NCBI GenBank assembly: GCA_910588185.1
Contig: CAJUQR010000001.1
Location: forward strand, 186,001-250,000
DNA from: an uncultured Peptostreptococcaceae bacterium
GTDB taxonomy: Bacteria > Bacillota > Clostridia > Peptostreptococcales > Anaerovoracaceae
Reading direction: 5' to 3'
DNA: 64,000 bases
Part shown: piece after piece, positions 17,545-26,356 of the stretch
Layout: each line of letters starts with the position of its first letter
Position numbering within the stretch: the stretch's first letter is position 1
Notes under the pieces: generated by a model
Seen by the model: the letters and a program-made list of their open reading frames with translations, nothing else
The model's database searches: none
What the model was told of the DNA's origin: nothing
Position numbers and translations under genes: made by a program

Positions 17545-17988
17545 TTACCCTCTAATTACTTTTTCCTGTTTTTTATTTTCAATATATGCCTCTATAAATT
17601 TTCTTGAAGGAGAATACAAGTTCTTAGGTAAATTGTTTAAATCAAACCATTGCCATTCATCTTGTTTGTCCGGTTCCATCACCTCTAAAATTCCCTTATT
17701 TTCTAATGCCAAAACCCAAATCGTTACAAAATGTCTATCAGGTCTGATATCATCTGTGGCGCCAAAAATTTTCATATTTGAAATCTCAAGATTTGTCTCT
17801 TCTTTTGTTTCTCTTGCTGCACATTCAAAAATGGTCTCTTGATACTCTTGCTTTCCTCCCGGCAGACACCAGCTTCCAGGTTGATATATCCCGCCTGTAT
17901 CCTTGCTGCCCTCTGTCCTGTGACCTAAAAGTATCTTATTATCGTTTAATATCATTATTCCAATTCCGACTTTGATTATTTGGTTCAT
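17545..17988 (-). CDS. NUDIX hydrolase
   Basis: 147-aa NUDIX protein. The NUDIX box begins at GGKQEYQETIFECAARETKE near residue 64, followed by ETN, with the RE..EE metal-binding helix. Proteins of this type hydrolyse nucleoside diphosphates linked to other moieties; mutator-type nucleotide clean-up is likely. It is the first gene of the seven-gene operon running to 12171. A GGGAGAG ribosome site precedes the ATG. Confidence 0.9.
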   Translation of the reverse strand: MNQIIKVGIGIMILNDNKILLGHRTEGSKDTGGIYQPGSWCLPGGKQEYQETIFECAARETKEETNLEISNMKIFGATDDIRPDRHFVTIWVLALENKGILEVMEPDKQDEWQWFDLNNLPKNLYSPSRKFIEAYIENKKQEKVIRG

Positions 17989-18018
17989 GGTTCACTCTCC
18001 CTTTTGATATACGCATTT

Positions 18019-18047
18019 ATTTTACCATTTTTTACGAACGGAATCAA
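18019..18047 (-). promoter_or_regulatory. Promoter of the NUDIX-nfo-buk operon
   Basis: Minus-strand TTGATT (plus 18042-18047), 17-base spacer, TAAAAT (plus 18019-18024), about 30 bases before the start codon. Confidence 0.65.
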
Positions 18048-18106
18048 CGCGAGGAGTTTTGACTGTCAGGGACGAAAAAAAGAAAAATATTGATGGAGCT
18101 TTTCAA

Positions 18107-18121
18107 TGGTATGAATTTTGC
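18107..18121 (+). promoter_or_regulatory. Sigma-54 promoter before the proline racemase-like gene
   Basis: TGGTATGAATTTTGC matches the -24 GG/-12 GC pattern with correct spacing, 60 bases upstream of the ATG. A TATAAT at 18126-18131 overlaps the region but lacks a good -35. Confidence 0.7.
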
Positions 18122-18180
18122 TTGTTATAATAAATAGAGGGCCTTATTTGCTCAGAACATTTTTTACGGAGGTATACTAA

Positions 18181-19155
18181 ATGAGATTTAGTGAAATGAT
18201 TGAAACAGTCGATACTCATACTGCGGGTGAACCGACCAGAATAATTTTAAGCGGAATTCCTAAATTAGAAGGAAATACCGTTAAAGAAAAAAGAGATTAC
18301 TTCAAAGAAAAGTATGATTACATCAGAAAGAGACTTACATACGAACCAAGAGGTCATGCCGGAATGCTCTGTGCTGCTGTTATTCCGCCTTGCGCTCCTG
18401 AAGCTGACTTTGGAATTTTTTATATGGATGACGTACAATATCTTGATATGTGCGGACATGCATCCATTGGAGTAGGTACGGCGCTTCAGGAAATCGGTCT
18501 TGTTCCACCTGAACACAAGGATTTATATATAATTGAAACTCCTGCCGGTCTTGTAAAAATAAAAAATAACTTCAAGGAAAATTATGTTGACAGCACAACA
18601 GTAAGAAATGTAAACAGCTACGTGATTGAAAATGAGATAAAAATAGATGTTGATGATATTAAGGATATACCGGTAAATATTGCGTATGGCGGCAATGTTT
18701 TTGCTATTTTACCTGCTGATCCTTTTGGCGTAAAAATTGAGCCTCCTTATGTAAACAAAATAAAGGAATATTCAGCAAATATAAGAAAAATATTAAAGGA
18801 AAAAGGCTTTGATGTTAACCTTGTTCAATGGTATTCTACCCCTAAGGCTGCTGATGCTGACCTCAGAGTTATGCACAGTTCAGGCTCCGGACTCCCTGAC
18901 AGATCTCCTGGCGGCACAGGTACAAGCTCTAAAGTTGCATGGCTTTATGAAAACGGAAAATTGAAGCTTGATGAACCTTTCGTACATGAAGGTATAGTAG
19001 ATGCGCCTTTTATCGGTACAGTGAGAGGAGTAGAACAGAAAAACGGCAGAAACGAATACATTACGGAAATCACCGGAAGTGCTAGAATTACAGGTTTCCA
19101 CAAATTCGTATTTGACGATACAGATGAACTAAAGGATGGATTCTTCTTTGAATAA
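18181..19155 (+). CDS. Proline racemase superfamily protein, Cys/Gly active site
   Basis: 324-aa PLP-independent racemase/dehydratase-fold protein. The N-terminal IETVDTHTAGEPTRI and the first catalytic Cys in YLDMCGHASIG (near residue 81) are intact. The second catalytic position, Cys in racemases (DRSPCGTGTS), is Gly here: LPDRSPGGTGTSSK near residue 245. Trans-3-hydroxyproline dehydratases of this superfamily also lack the second Cys (usually Thr), so a dehydratase or other one-base chemistry is more likely than racemisation. The ribosome site GGAGG is strong. It is probably activated through the sigma-54 promoter at 18107, linking it to amino-acid fermentation. Confidence 0.85.
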   Translation: MRFSEMIETVDTHTAGEPTRIILSGIPKLEGNTVKEKRDYFKEKYDYIRKRLTYEPRGHAGMLCAAVIPPCAPEADFGIFYMDDVQYLDMCGHASIGVGTALQEIGLVPPEHKDLYIIETPAGLVKIKNNFKENYVDSTTVRNVNSYVIENEIKIDVDDIKDIPVNIAYGGNVFAILPADPFGVKIEPPYVNKIKEYSANIRKILKEKGFDVNLVQWYSTPKAADADLRVMHSSGSGLPDRSPGGTGTSSKVAWLYENGKLKLDEPFVHEGIVDAPFIGTVRGVEQKNGRNEYITEITGSARITGFHKFVFDDTDELKDGFFFE

Positions 19156-19190
19156 GTAAGACTATTCTAAAAAATATATAAATTAATCAT

Positions 19191-19233
19191 AAAAGACGAT
19201 AGTTGTGTTAAAAAGGCAAATTATCGTCTTTTT
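19191..19233 (+). terminator. Terminator after the proline racemase-like gene
   Basis: Stem AAAAGACGATA (19191-19201) / TATCGTCTTTT (19222-19232) followed by TAAATTT. Confidence 0.85.
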
Positions 19234-19311
19234 AAATTTAGAAGGAAAATATCAAAAGAAAGACTGCGAATGATAGTGACTTTTTAATAAATTACACATA
19301 TAATATAGCTA

Positions 19312-19324
19312 CGCAAAAAATGCG
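19312..19324 (+). promoter_or_regulatory. Candidate enhancer site upstream of pepD
   Basis: CGCAAAAAATGCG is an inverted repeat (CGCA-N5-TGCG) 94 bases upstream of the sigma-54 promoter. The core GCAAAAAATGCGC recurs at 24531-24543 upstream of dppA. The likely binder is the NtrC-type regulator encoded at 23060. The gene-free stretch 19156-19502 holds only this site, a GTTTAAAC palindrome near 19351, the terminator and the promoter. Confidence 0.55.
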
Positions 19325-19417
19325 CGTCAAACCGCAAAATTTGCAACAAAGTTTAAACACTTGTCAAAGAGTCCAAATATAAATCTTCAAAACCAAGCTA
19401 TTTTTAAACTGAGTCAG

Positions 19418-19432
19418 TGGCATATTTTTTGC
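19418..19432 (+). promoter_or_regulatory. Sigma-54 promoter of pepD
   Basis: TGGCATATTTTTTGC has the GG and GC dinucleotides at exact -24/-12 spacing, 70 bases before the ATG of pepD. Confidence 0.8.
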
Positions 19433-19502
19433 TTTATTATAGTTTGTTAGAGTTTTTTAAAACATATTTTATGAATTTCGAAAGCCATAGGAGGAAAAAA
19501 GA

Positions 19503-20987
19503 ATGGAATACAAATATAAATATGATTGCTTAAAAGGTCTTGAGCCTGCAGAGTTTTTTTATTGGTTTGGAGAGATTACTGCAATTCCAAGAGAAAGTGG
19601 TAATGAACAGGGAATGATTGAATTCATAACCAAATATGCTAAAGAACGTGGCTACAAGTATGATGTAGATGCCAGCGGCAACATATTTATGAATATACCT
19701 GCTACACCTGGATACGAAAATCAACCTATGGTACTTTTCCAGAGCCATATGGATGTTGTTGCCGCAGTTGATGAAGGTGTAGAATTTAACTATGCCACCG
19801 ATTCTATCCAAATAAGGAAAGAAGACGATGCTATATATTCCTGCGGTACAACTTTGGGAGCAGATAATGGCGTTGGAATTGCAACAATGCTTGCCCTTGC
19901 CGATGAATTATATGGTCCTCAAATTCCGCATCCCCCTTTAGAATTTTTATTTACTGTTGAAGAAGAAACAGGTTTGCATGGTATACGCAAATTTGATTGC
20001 AGCAAAATCAAATCACGTCGTATGATTAATATGGATTGCGGTGACAGTCATCTTGTATGTATAAGTACTGCTGGCAATATTGCAGGAAAAATCGAAAAAA
20101 AATACGAAATGAATTTTCTAGATACAGATAAAGTTTTATTGGAAGTAAAACTTTTTGGCGGTCTTGGAGGTCATTCCGGTATGGTTGCCAACAAAAACCG
20201 TGCATGTGCAAGAAACAGTATGGGTGAACTTATCGTAGGCATCTTTAAATCAGGAAACGAAGCAGAATTATGTTTTATGGAAAGCGCAGGAAAAGCAGTG
20301 TGCACAGAAGTGAAAGCCATAATTGCTGTTTCTGCTGATAAAGAAGACGCTGTAAAGCAAGCATTAGAAAAGCGTTTTGAGCTTATTAAATTAATTTATA
20401 ATACATATGATCCAAATTTATCTATGTCAATAAAAAAATCAGACGAAAGCGAAATTACAAAATCTCTTGCACCTTGTGAAACAGAAAAAATAGGAAGAAT
20501 ACTCAGCATGCTCCGCACAGGACAACACAGAAATGATACTGTAAATTTTGCAACAGTAATTTCATCAGGCGGAATACATGAAGCTTTATTTAATCAATCA
20601 GGAGAATTTTCCCTACGTTATTCTACACGTTCATCAAGCAATGCAGACCAAGAGTTAATGTTTGAAAAGTATGTTTTCACAGCAAAAATGCTGGATATGG
20701 AACTTGAAGAGATTGACCGCTATTCAGGCTGGCCGGCAAACGAAAATTCAAATTTTGTTCCAAAATTCAGCAAAGCATATAAAGAACTGTACAATAAAGA
20801 TATAGCAGTTCAAAAAACTCATGGCTGTGTTGAAATCGGAGAAATTGTAATCCGAATACCTGATATGGATGCAGCCGGCTATGCACCAACTTCAACCGGA
20901 GCACATACAACCAAGGAGCACTTATTTATCGATGAAGTTAAAATATATTGGGATGTTATAAAGAAAGTTATGGCAGAAAGGGAATAA
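19503..20987 (+). CDS. pepD: Aminoacyl-histidine dipeptidase (M20 family)
   Basis: 494-aa cytosolic di-zinc aminopeptidase of the PepD group (M20C). Metal-site motifs are in order: FQSHMDVVA near residue 79, TTLGADNGVGIA near 114 and FTVEEETGLHG near 148. GGLGGHSGM near 220 and the late GAHTTKEH near 472 complete the site. The length matches the family. PepD cleaves Xaa-His and other dipeptides. Its sigma-54 promoter, shared type of upstream site, and position next to a sensor/regulator pair and the Dpp importer indicate a role in using imported peptides. Confidence 0.93.
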   Translation: MEYKYKYDCLKGLEPAEFFYWFGEITAIPRESGNEQGMIEFITKYAKERGYKYDVDASGNIFMNIPATPGYENQPMVLFQSHMDVVAAVDEGVEFNYATDSIQIRKEDDAIYSCGTTLGADNGVGIATMLALADELYGPQIPHPPLEFLFTVEEETGLHGIRKFDCSKIKSRRMINMDCGDSHLVCISTAGNIAGKIEKKYEMNFLDTDKVLLEVKLFGGLGGHSGMVANKNRACARNSMGELIVGIFKSGNEAELCFMESAGKAVCTEVKAIIAVSADKEDAVKQALEKRFELIKLIYNTYDPNLSMSIKKSDESEITKSLAPCETEKIGRILSMLRTGQHRNDTVNFATVISSGGIHEALFNQSGEFSLRYSTRSSSNADQELMFEKYVFTAKMLDMELEEIDRYSGWPANENSNFVPKFSKAYKELYNKDIAVQKTHGCVEIGEIVIRIPDMDAAGYAPTSTGAHTTKEHLFIDEVKIYWDVIKKVMAERE

Positions 20988-21020
20988 CTTTTTAAAATTA
21001 TAAACTGAAAAATTTACAAG

Positions 21021-21058
21021 ACCCCATGTTGTCACAATCAAGCACCACATGGGGTTTT
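21021..21058 (+). terminator. Terminator after pepD
   Basis: Stem ACCCCATGT (21021-21029) / ACATGGGGT (21047-21055) followed by TTTAT. Confidence 0.85.
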
Positions 21059-21107
21059 ATAGAACTTTTACGAGTAAGCGAAAAGTTAAATACGAAAGGA
21101 GGTATAT

Positions 21108-23057
21108 ATGTTTAAACGCTTTTTTAGACTTTTGTTAATGATTATAATGATAATATTAATAACGAAAGAAAGTTATCCTGAATCTGCACATGCACTGACA
21201 ACTAACGTACGCGTAGGATTCTGTGCATATATGCCCCCCTATCAATACATAAACGATAATGATATTCCAAAAGGATTTCATATTGATCTGTTAGAGGAAA
21301 TTGCCGAAAACATTGATTTAAACTTGGAATATGTACCTTTTAATACAACTGCAGAAGCAATAGATTGTTTAGAAAAAGGAGATGTAGATATTGTACTTGG
21401 AGTTGCGAGGAATTCTTCAAGTGGATATAATGCATTATATTCGAGTCCCCTTTCAACGACAAATTTATGTCTTGTTGCAAATGAAAAAAATGCAGAACGT
21501 TACAAAAATAATCCTAAAGCAAAGGGATATACAGCTGCAGAATTCGGAATAATTGAATACAAATATTTAAATAACATAGGTAACGGAACCACAATCCTCA
21601 CAAGCAATCAAGAACACGGCATAGAACTCCTGTTAAGCGGAAGAGCAGACATGCTTGTCGGAGTAAGAGAATGTATATCATGGTATTTAACAGAAGAAGA
21701 TAAAAATGATGATTATATTATCATCAACAATTACTTATCCTCTGCAGAGTTTACTATTGCATTAAGAAACGGCGATAAATATCTCCAGCATAATATTGAT
21801 GAGATTCTATCTGATATGAGAACTTCCGACCTCTACGATTCTTTATACAATAAATGGTTTGAACTTTATACCATTGACTATCGTCAACTGTTCAGAATTG
21901 CAATTATCGTCATATTCAGCGGTCTTTCAATGATTGCCATATACGTTATCGTAAACTATAAACGCAGAACAGCTCAGATAGAAGAAGAAAACCGGCTGCG
22001 TTATTCTATTATAGAATCTTCACCAGCAGCCATGGTTCTCATCGGTCGAAATCACATTATTGAATATATGAATCGAAATGCTATGAGTATGGCAGAAATC
22101 AAAGAATATAACACCGATGCTTCCCTTAAGAACATGAAAATTTTCAGAGAAATCATCGACGAAGTAAGCGAAAACATCTTTGACAGCGAGTGGGAATCAA
22201 AAACAGGAACCATTAACTATTACAAAAATTACGGTAAATCAGAAAATGAAAAATACCGTTACAACATTAAAAAAGTGACCTCTTATGATAATCAACCAGG
22301 TGCGCTTTTAACAGTGGAAAATATAACTTCTGAGGAACGTGAACGAGAGGCAGCCTTTGAAAAGGAAAAGAATGAAACACTCAATAATCTTATTGCCGGT
22401 ATCGCCCATGAAATCAAGAATCCTCTTACCACAATCAATGCCTCTGCATCAATGATGGAAAAGAAAGGTGACAGCAAAAAATTCAGAGAAGCCTTTTCGG
22501 CTTACGTGCCTCAGGAAATTGATCGTATAACACGTCTTATAGACAGCCTGCTTGACTATGCGCGTCCTAGTGTAAGCAAAATTGAGGAAGTAAATTTGGC
22601 AGAAGTTATAGAGTCAGCTTATGAGCTGGTAAAGGTAACTGCTAAAAATACACACATTACTATGAAAATACAAGATAAGAAATCTTTGTATTTCCTTGGT
22701 GATAAAGACAAAATCAAACAAACATTGCTCAATCTTATGATTAACAGTATTGAAGCAACTAAAAACAGAAATACAGAATACAAATCAGCACACAATATTA
22801 AAATCGAGGCTTTTGCTGAAAATGATAATATTTTAATAAAAGTCAGTGATGACGGCGTAGGAATGACACCAGAAGAGCTGGAACGCTGCATGACGCCGTT
22901 TTATACCACAAAGCCGGCAGGTACAGGTATTGGCCTGGCTTTGGTTAAACAATACATTGAAGAAGCAGGCGGAACTCTTAACATAACCAGTGTAAAAAAA
23001 GAGTTTACATGTGTTGAAATTAAATTGCCAGCTATCAAGTTAGCGAAAAGGAAATAA
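21108..23057 (+). CDS. Sensor histidine kinase with extracellular solute-binding domain
   Basis: 649 aa. Signal-anchor/helix 1 is at residues 5-20. Residues ~33-255 form an SBP_bac_3-type amino-acid binding domain (VRVGFCAYMPPYQYIND, DVDIVLGVARN). A helix at ~262-283 crosses the membrane. A PAS-like domain follows at ~295-400 (SIIESSPAAMVLIGRNHIIEYM). The HisKA box is AGIAHEIKNPLTTINAS near residue 430, and the ATPase domain has VSDDGVGMTPEE and GTGIGLALVKQY. It should sense an external amino acid or peptide and phosphorylate the regulator encoded 2 bases downstream. An AAAGGAGG ribosome site precedes it. Confidence 0.92.
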   Translation: MFKRFFRLLLMIIMIILITKESYPESAHALTTNVRVGFCAYMPPYQYINDNDIPKGFHIDLLEEIAENIDLNLEYVPFNTTAEAIDCLEKGDVDIVLGVARNSSSGYNALYSSPLSTTNLCLVANEKNAERYKNNPKAKGYTAAEFGIIEYKYLNNIGNGTTILTSNQEHGIELLLSGRADMLVGVRECISWYLTEEDKNDDYIIINNYLSSAEFTIALRNGDKYLQHNIDEILSDMRTSDLYDSLYNKWFELYTIDYRQLFRIAIIVIFSGLSMIAIYVIVNYKRRTAQIEEENRLRYSIIESSPAAMVLIGRNHIIEYMNRNAMSMAEIKEYNTDASLKNMKIFREIIDEVSENIFDSEWESKTGTINYYKNYGKSENEKYRYNIKKVTSYDNQPGALLTVENITSEEREREAAFEKEKNETLNNLIAGIAHEIKNPLTTINASASMMEKKGDSKKFREAFSAYVPQEIDRITRLIDSLLDYARPSVSKIEEVNLAEVIESAYELVKVTAKNTHITMKIQDKKSLYFLGDKDKIKQTLLNLMINSIEATKNRNTEYKSAHNIKIEAFAENDNILIKVSDDGVGMTPEELERCMTPFYTTKPAGTGIGLALVKQYIEEAGGTLNITSVKKEFTCVEIKLPAIKLAKRK

Positions 23058-23059
23058 AA

Positions 23060-24475
23060 ATGAAAAAGAAAATTTTAATAATTGATGATGAAAAAAGCAT
23101 TTGTACTTTCTTAACCTTGGCTCTTGAGGATGAATACGAAGTTTTTACAGCGCAGTCTTCTAAAAACGCCTATGAAATCCTTGAAAAAGAAAAAATCAGT
23201 CTTGTAATTTTAGATCTTCTGCTAGGTGAAGAAAGCGGTCTTACTGTACTTAAAGACATCAAAGAAAAAAATGCAGAAATTGCAGTCATCATGATGACTG
23301 CTTATGGGGATATTAAAACATCTGTAGAAGCGATCAAGCAAGGAGCTTTTCACTATTTGAGTAAACCGCTTGACTTGGACGAATTGCAGCACTACATCAG
23401 CCAAGCGCTGGAATTGCAAAATCTTTCACGCAGAGTAGAAACCTTAAGCGCCGCTCTTAAAGAACTTGAACAGAGAACTTATTACGGTGAAATAATCGGT
23501 AAGAGCGAGCCGATGCAGAAAATATACTGGCTCATTGAAAAGGTCAAAGATCTTGATACAAGCGTAATTATCACAGGTGAAAGCGGAACAGGCAAAGAGC
23601 TGGTTGCTCGTGCAATTCACAATAACGGCGCTCGAAAGAATGAAAACTTTGTATCAATAAACTGCGCAGCCATTCCGGAAGGATTGCTTGAAGAAGAATT
23701 TTTTGGTCACGCCAAAGGTTCTTTTACAGGTGCTGTTGTTGATAAAAAAGGTAAACTTGAGTTGGCAGACCACGGAACTTTATTCCTTGATGAAATAGGC
23801 GATATGCCTATGGCACTTCAGGGCAAACTTTTAAGAGTTCTTCAGGAAAAAGAAATGATGCCTATCGGAGGTGTTAAGTATAAAAAGATTGACGTTCGTG
23901 TGATATGTGCCACAAACCGTAATCTTAAAGCCATGGTGGAAGAAGGCACTTTTAGACAGGACCTCTATTACAGGCTCCATATTGTAAACATCCACGTACC
24001 TACTCTAAAAGAGCGTAAGCAAGATATTCCTGACCTTTGCGAAACTATTTTGCTGCGTCTTTGCGAAAAAATGAAGCGTCCTTGTGTTACGCTAACTACT
24101 GAAGCAGAACGTTTCTTACTCGAATATAATTATCCGGGTAATGTACGGGAACTTATCAATATCCTCGAGTACGCATGCATCGTCTGTACTGATAGTAAAA
24201 TTGATGTTAAAGACTTCCCTTCCGAAGTTCTAGATTCAAAGCACTTTCACTCTTATCAAAATTCAGAACATGGAATGGGTGCTGCATTCAGAGAAGAAAT
24301 CACTGCGGCAGAAGCAGTAAAACAATATCTCTCGGGAATGACTATCAAAGATGTGGAAAAACTTATGATAGAAAATGCCCTTATATCCAATCCTCAAAGT
24401 AAGCGTGCAGCGGCAAAAGAACTTGGAATCAGCGACAGAAGTCTGTTCTATAAAATTCAGGAATATGATCTATAA
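23060..24475 (+). CDS. NtrC-family sigma-54 response regulator
   Basis: 471 aa. The receiver domain (1-120) has the phospho-acceptor Asp in LVILDLLLGEESG near residue 53. The sigma-54 AAA+ domain (~145-375) carries Walker A TGESGTGKELVAR, the sigma-54 contact loop GSFTGA, and Walker B LFLDEIGDM. A C-terminal Fis-type helix-turn-helix (KRAAAKELGISDRSLFYKIQ) binds DNA. The partner kinase is the preceding gene. Two exact sigma-54 promoters flank this pair, before pepD and before dppA, and both carry the GCAAAAAATGCGC word upstream, so these are the likely targets. Confidence 0.95.
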   Translation: MKKKILIIDDEKSICTFLTLALEDEYEVFTAQSSKNAYEILEKEKISLVILDLLLGEESGLTVLKDIKEKNAEIAVIMMTAYGDIKTSVEAIKQGAFHYLSKPLDLDELQHYISQALELQNLSRRVETLSAALKELEQRTYYGEIIGKSEPMQKIYWLIEKVKDLDTSVIITGESGTGKELVARAIHNNGARKNENFVSINCAAIPEGLLEEEFFGHAKGSFTGAVVDKKGKLELADHGTLFLDEIGDMPMALQGKLLRVLQEKEMMPIGGVKYKKIDVRVICATNRNLKAMVEEGTFRQDLYYRLHIVNIHVPTLKERKQDIPDLCETILLRLCEKMKRPCVTLTTEAERFLLEYNYPGNVRELINILEYACIVCTDSKIDVKDFPSEVLDSKHFHSYQNSEHGMGAAFREEITAAEAVKQYLSGMTIKDVEKLMIENALISNPQSKRAAAKELGISDRSLFYKIQEYDL

Positions 24476-24530
24476 TAATACAAATTACAATTTCACAGTT
24501 AATAAAATGCTAATTTTGCACTCTATATCT

Positions 24531-24543
24531 GCAAAAAATGCGC
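24531..24543 (+). promoter_or_regulatory. Candidate enhancer site upstream of dppA
   Basis: GCAAAAAATGCGC, identical to the word upstream of pepD, lies 130 bases before the dppA sigma-54 promoter. A second inverted repeat, GTTAAAC...GTTTAAC (24609-24636), follows. Confidence 0.55.
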
Positions 24544-24672
24544 AGTTTGTGTGCATAGCATGAAGAAAAGTGAACAGCGTCTTTATGGACGCTGTTTTTG
24601 CTGTGAAGAGTTAAACAGCTAAATTTCAACAGTTTAACCTTTTTAAATTATTTGTTGAAACTGAACTTCTCT

Positions 24673-24687
24673 TGGCATGTAAGTTGC
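24673..24687 (+). promoter_or_regulatory. Sigma-54 promoter of the dpp operon
   Basis: TGGCATGTAAGTTGC matches the -24/-12 consensus with exact spacing, 72 bases before the dppA ATG. Confidence 0.82.
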
Positions 24688-24759
24688 TGAATATATAAAT
24701 TAACATACGCTATTTCAAAAATTTACAGACTCAAAGAATTAAAAGAAAAGGAGAAAAAA

Positions 24760-26259
24760 ATGAAAAAAAATTGGTTAAAGGTTTGTACCTTATTACTTTG
24801 CTTTATTCTTTGCTTTGGTCTGCTTGCTGGATGCGGCGGCAAAGACAACTCAGAAGCAACTGGAAAAGACGAAGTTGTTATTGCAACAGATACTGATTTA
24901 AAAGCTCTTGACCCAATGAAAAACTGGAACAGTTCATGTTACTACATTTACTGGACTGTTTATGATCGTTTAATTGGATTCAATGAAGAAACCGGCGAAT
25001 TTGAACCTGAACTCGCTGAATCATGGGATATCTCAGATGACGGCATGGTATACACTTTCCACTTAAGAAAAGATGTAAAATGGCATGATGGCAGTGACTT
25101 TACTGCTGAAGACGTAAAATATACTGTTGAAAGAGGTATAGAAACCGGCTGTGGTATATATCCAAGCGTTAGCCATGCAACAATTATAGATCCATATACT
25201 ATCGAATTCCATATGCTCGAACCAAACTCATTGTTGATGGATAAACAGTGGAATGGTGATGCATGTATAATCAAGAAAGACTGTGGAGATGATGTTGCAC
25301 AGAACGTAGTGGGTACCGGTGCATATAAAATTAAAGAATGGGTTACCGGAGACCATCTTACTATTGAAGCAAACCCAGATTATTGGGGAGAAGCACCTAA
25401 GGTAAAAACAATTAAATTTGTTACTATGCCTGAAGCTAATACACGTTTAGTTTCTGTTCAGTCAGGAGACGTAGATGCCGCTCCGATTCCTGCTGCAAAT
25501 GTTAAACAGGCAAGTTCAGATGACAATCTTACTGTTTTATCTAAGGAATCCACTCAAGTAAACTACATAGGTCTCAATGTTAACTGCAAGCCACTTGACA
25601 ACAAACTCGTTCGTCAGGCAATCGCATATGCTCTTGATAAAGACGCTATGATTGAAGCACAGCTTGAAGGACATGGTTCTGTAGCCAATACTATGGTACC
25701 TTCATCAATAAGCGGACACAACGCATCTATAAAAGGATATGAACTTAACATAGAAAAAGCTAAAGAATTACTTGCTCAAGCCGGTTATCCAGATGGCTTT
25801 GAAATTGAACTTGCATCTGTTGCAGGTAAACACGATCTAGCAACACAAGTTGTTCAGTCCAATTTAAAGGAAATAGGAATCAAAGTAACTCTTAAACCAA
25901 TGGATGCAACTGCATTTAATGATTATCAGAACACAAATAAAGCTCAAATGTTCATCGGTTATCGCAGTTCTTCCAATGCAGATTTCTATGTAAAGATTAT
26001 GCATTCCAACAATATTGAACAAGGAAGAAATGCTGTCGGATACAAAGATGCTGACATGGATAAAATGCTTAACGAGTCATATGTAGCAATGGGAGAAGCT
26101 CGTGATGCTATATATGCAAAGATTCAGGAAAAGATTCACGATGAAGCTGTAGTACTTCCACTTTACACAAGTACTGTTTTCGCAGTAGTACAGAAAGATT
26201 TAAAAGGTGTTGATTTACTTTCAACCAGCGGTATTGACTTTAGTGGAATTTATTATTAA
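24760..26259 (+). CDS. dppA: Peptide ABC transporter substrate-binding lipoprotein
   Basis: 499-aa SBP_bac_5 family lipoprotein. The signal peptide ends in the lipobox LLAGC (Cys at residue 25). The family signature is FHLRKDVKWHDGSDFTAEDV near residue 103, with LDKDAMIEAQLEGHG near 286. The mature protein is tethered outside the membrane and binds oligo- or dipeptides. It is the first gene of dppABCDF under a sigma-54 promoter; a GGAG ribosome site precedes it. A hairpin follows it and may favour higher dppA message levels. Confidence 0.93.
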   Translation: MKKNWLKVCTLLLCFILCFGLLAGCGGKDNSEATGKDEVVIATDTDLKALDPMKNWNSSCYYIYWTVYDRLIGFNEETGEFEPELAESWDISDDGMVYTFHLRKDVKWHDGSDFTAEDVKYTVERGIETGCGIYPSVSHATIIDPYTIEFHMLEPNSLLMDKQWNGDACIIKKDCGDDVAQNVVGTGAYKIKEWVTGDHLTIEANPDYWGEAPKVKTIKFVTMPEANTRLVSVQSGDVDAAPIPAANVKQASSDDNLTVLSKESTQVNYIGLNVNCKPLDNKLVRQAIAYALDKDAMIEAQLEGHGSVANTMVPSSISGHNASIKGYELNIEKAKELLAQAGYPDGFEIELASVAGKHDLATQVVQSNLKEIGIKVTLKPMDATAFNDYQNTNKAQMFIGYRSSSNADFYVKIMHSNNIEQGRNAVGYKDADMDKMLNESYVAMGEARDAIYAKIQEKIHDEAVVLPLYTSTVFAVVQKDLKGVDLLSTSGIDFSGIYY

Positions 26260-26295
26260 AAATAAAATTCACACATCTTGAATATTTAGATAAAA

Positions 26296-26333
26296 TGCCC
26301 GGTGAGGCTTGGCTCGTCTCGTCTCATCGGGCA
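26296..26333 (+). other. Intercistronic hairpin between dppA and dppB
   Basis: TGCCCGGTGAG (26296-26306) pairs with CTCATCGGGCA (26323-26333), with one G-U and no U-run afterwards. It is more likely an mRNA-stabilising or partial-termination hairpin than a full terminator. Confidence 0.6.
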
Positions 26334-26356
26334 ATCTAATGAAAGGGGCAGTAAAC

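Noticed and set aside
26309..26356. Longer start for dppB
   Set aside because: It falls within the intercistronic hairpin and has no ribosome site; AAAGGGG precedes the ATG at 26357.
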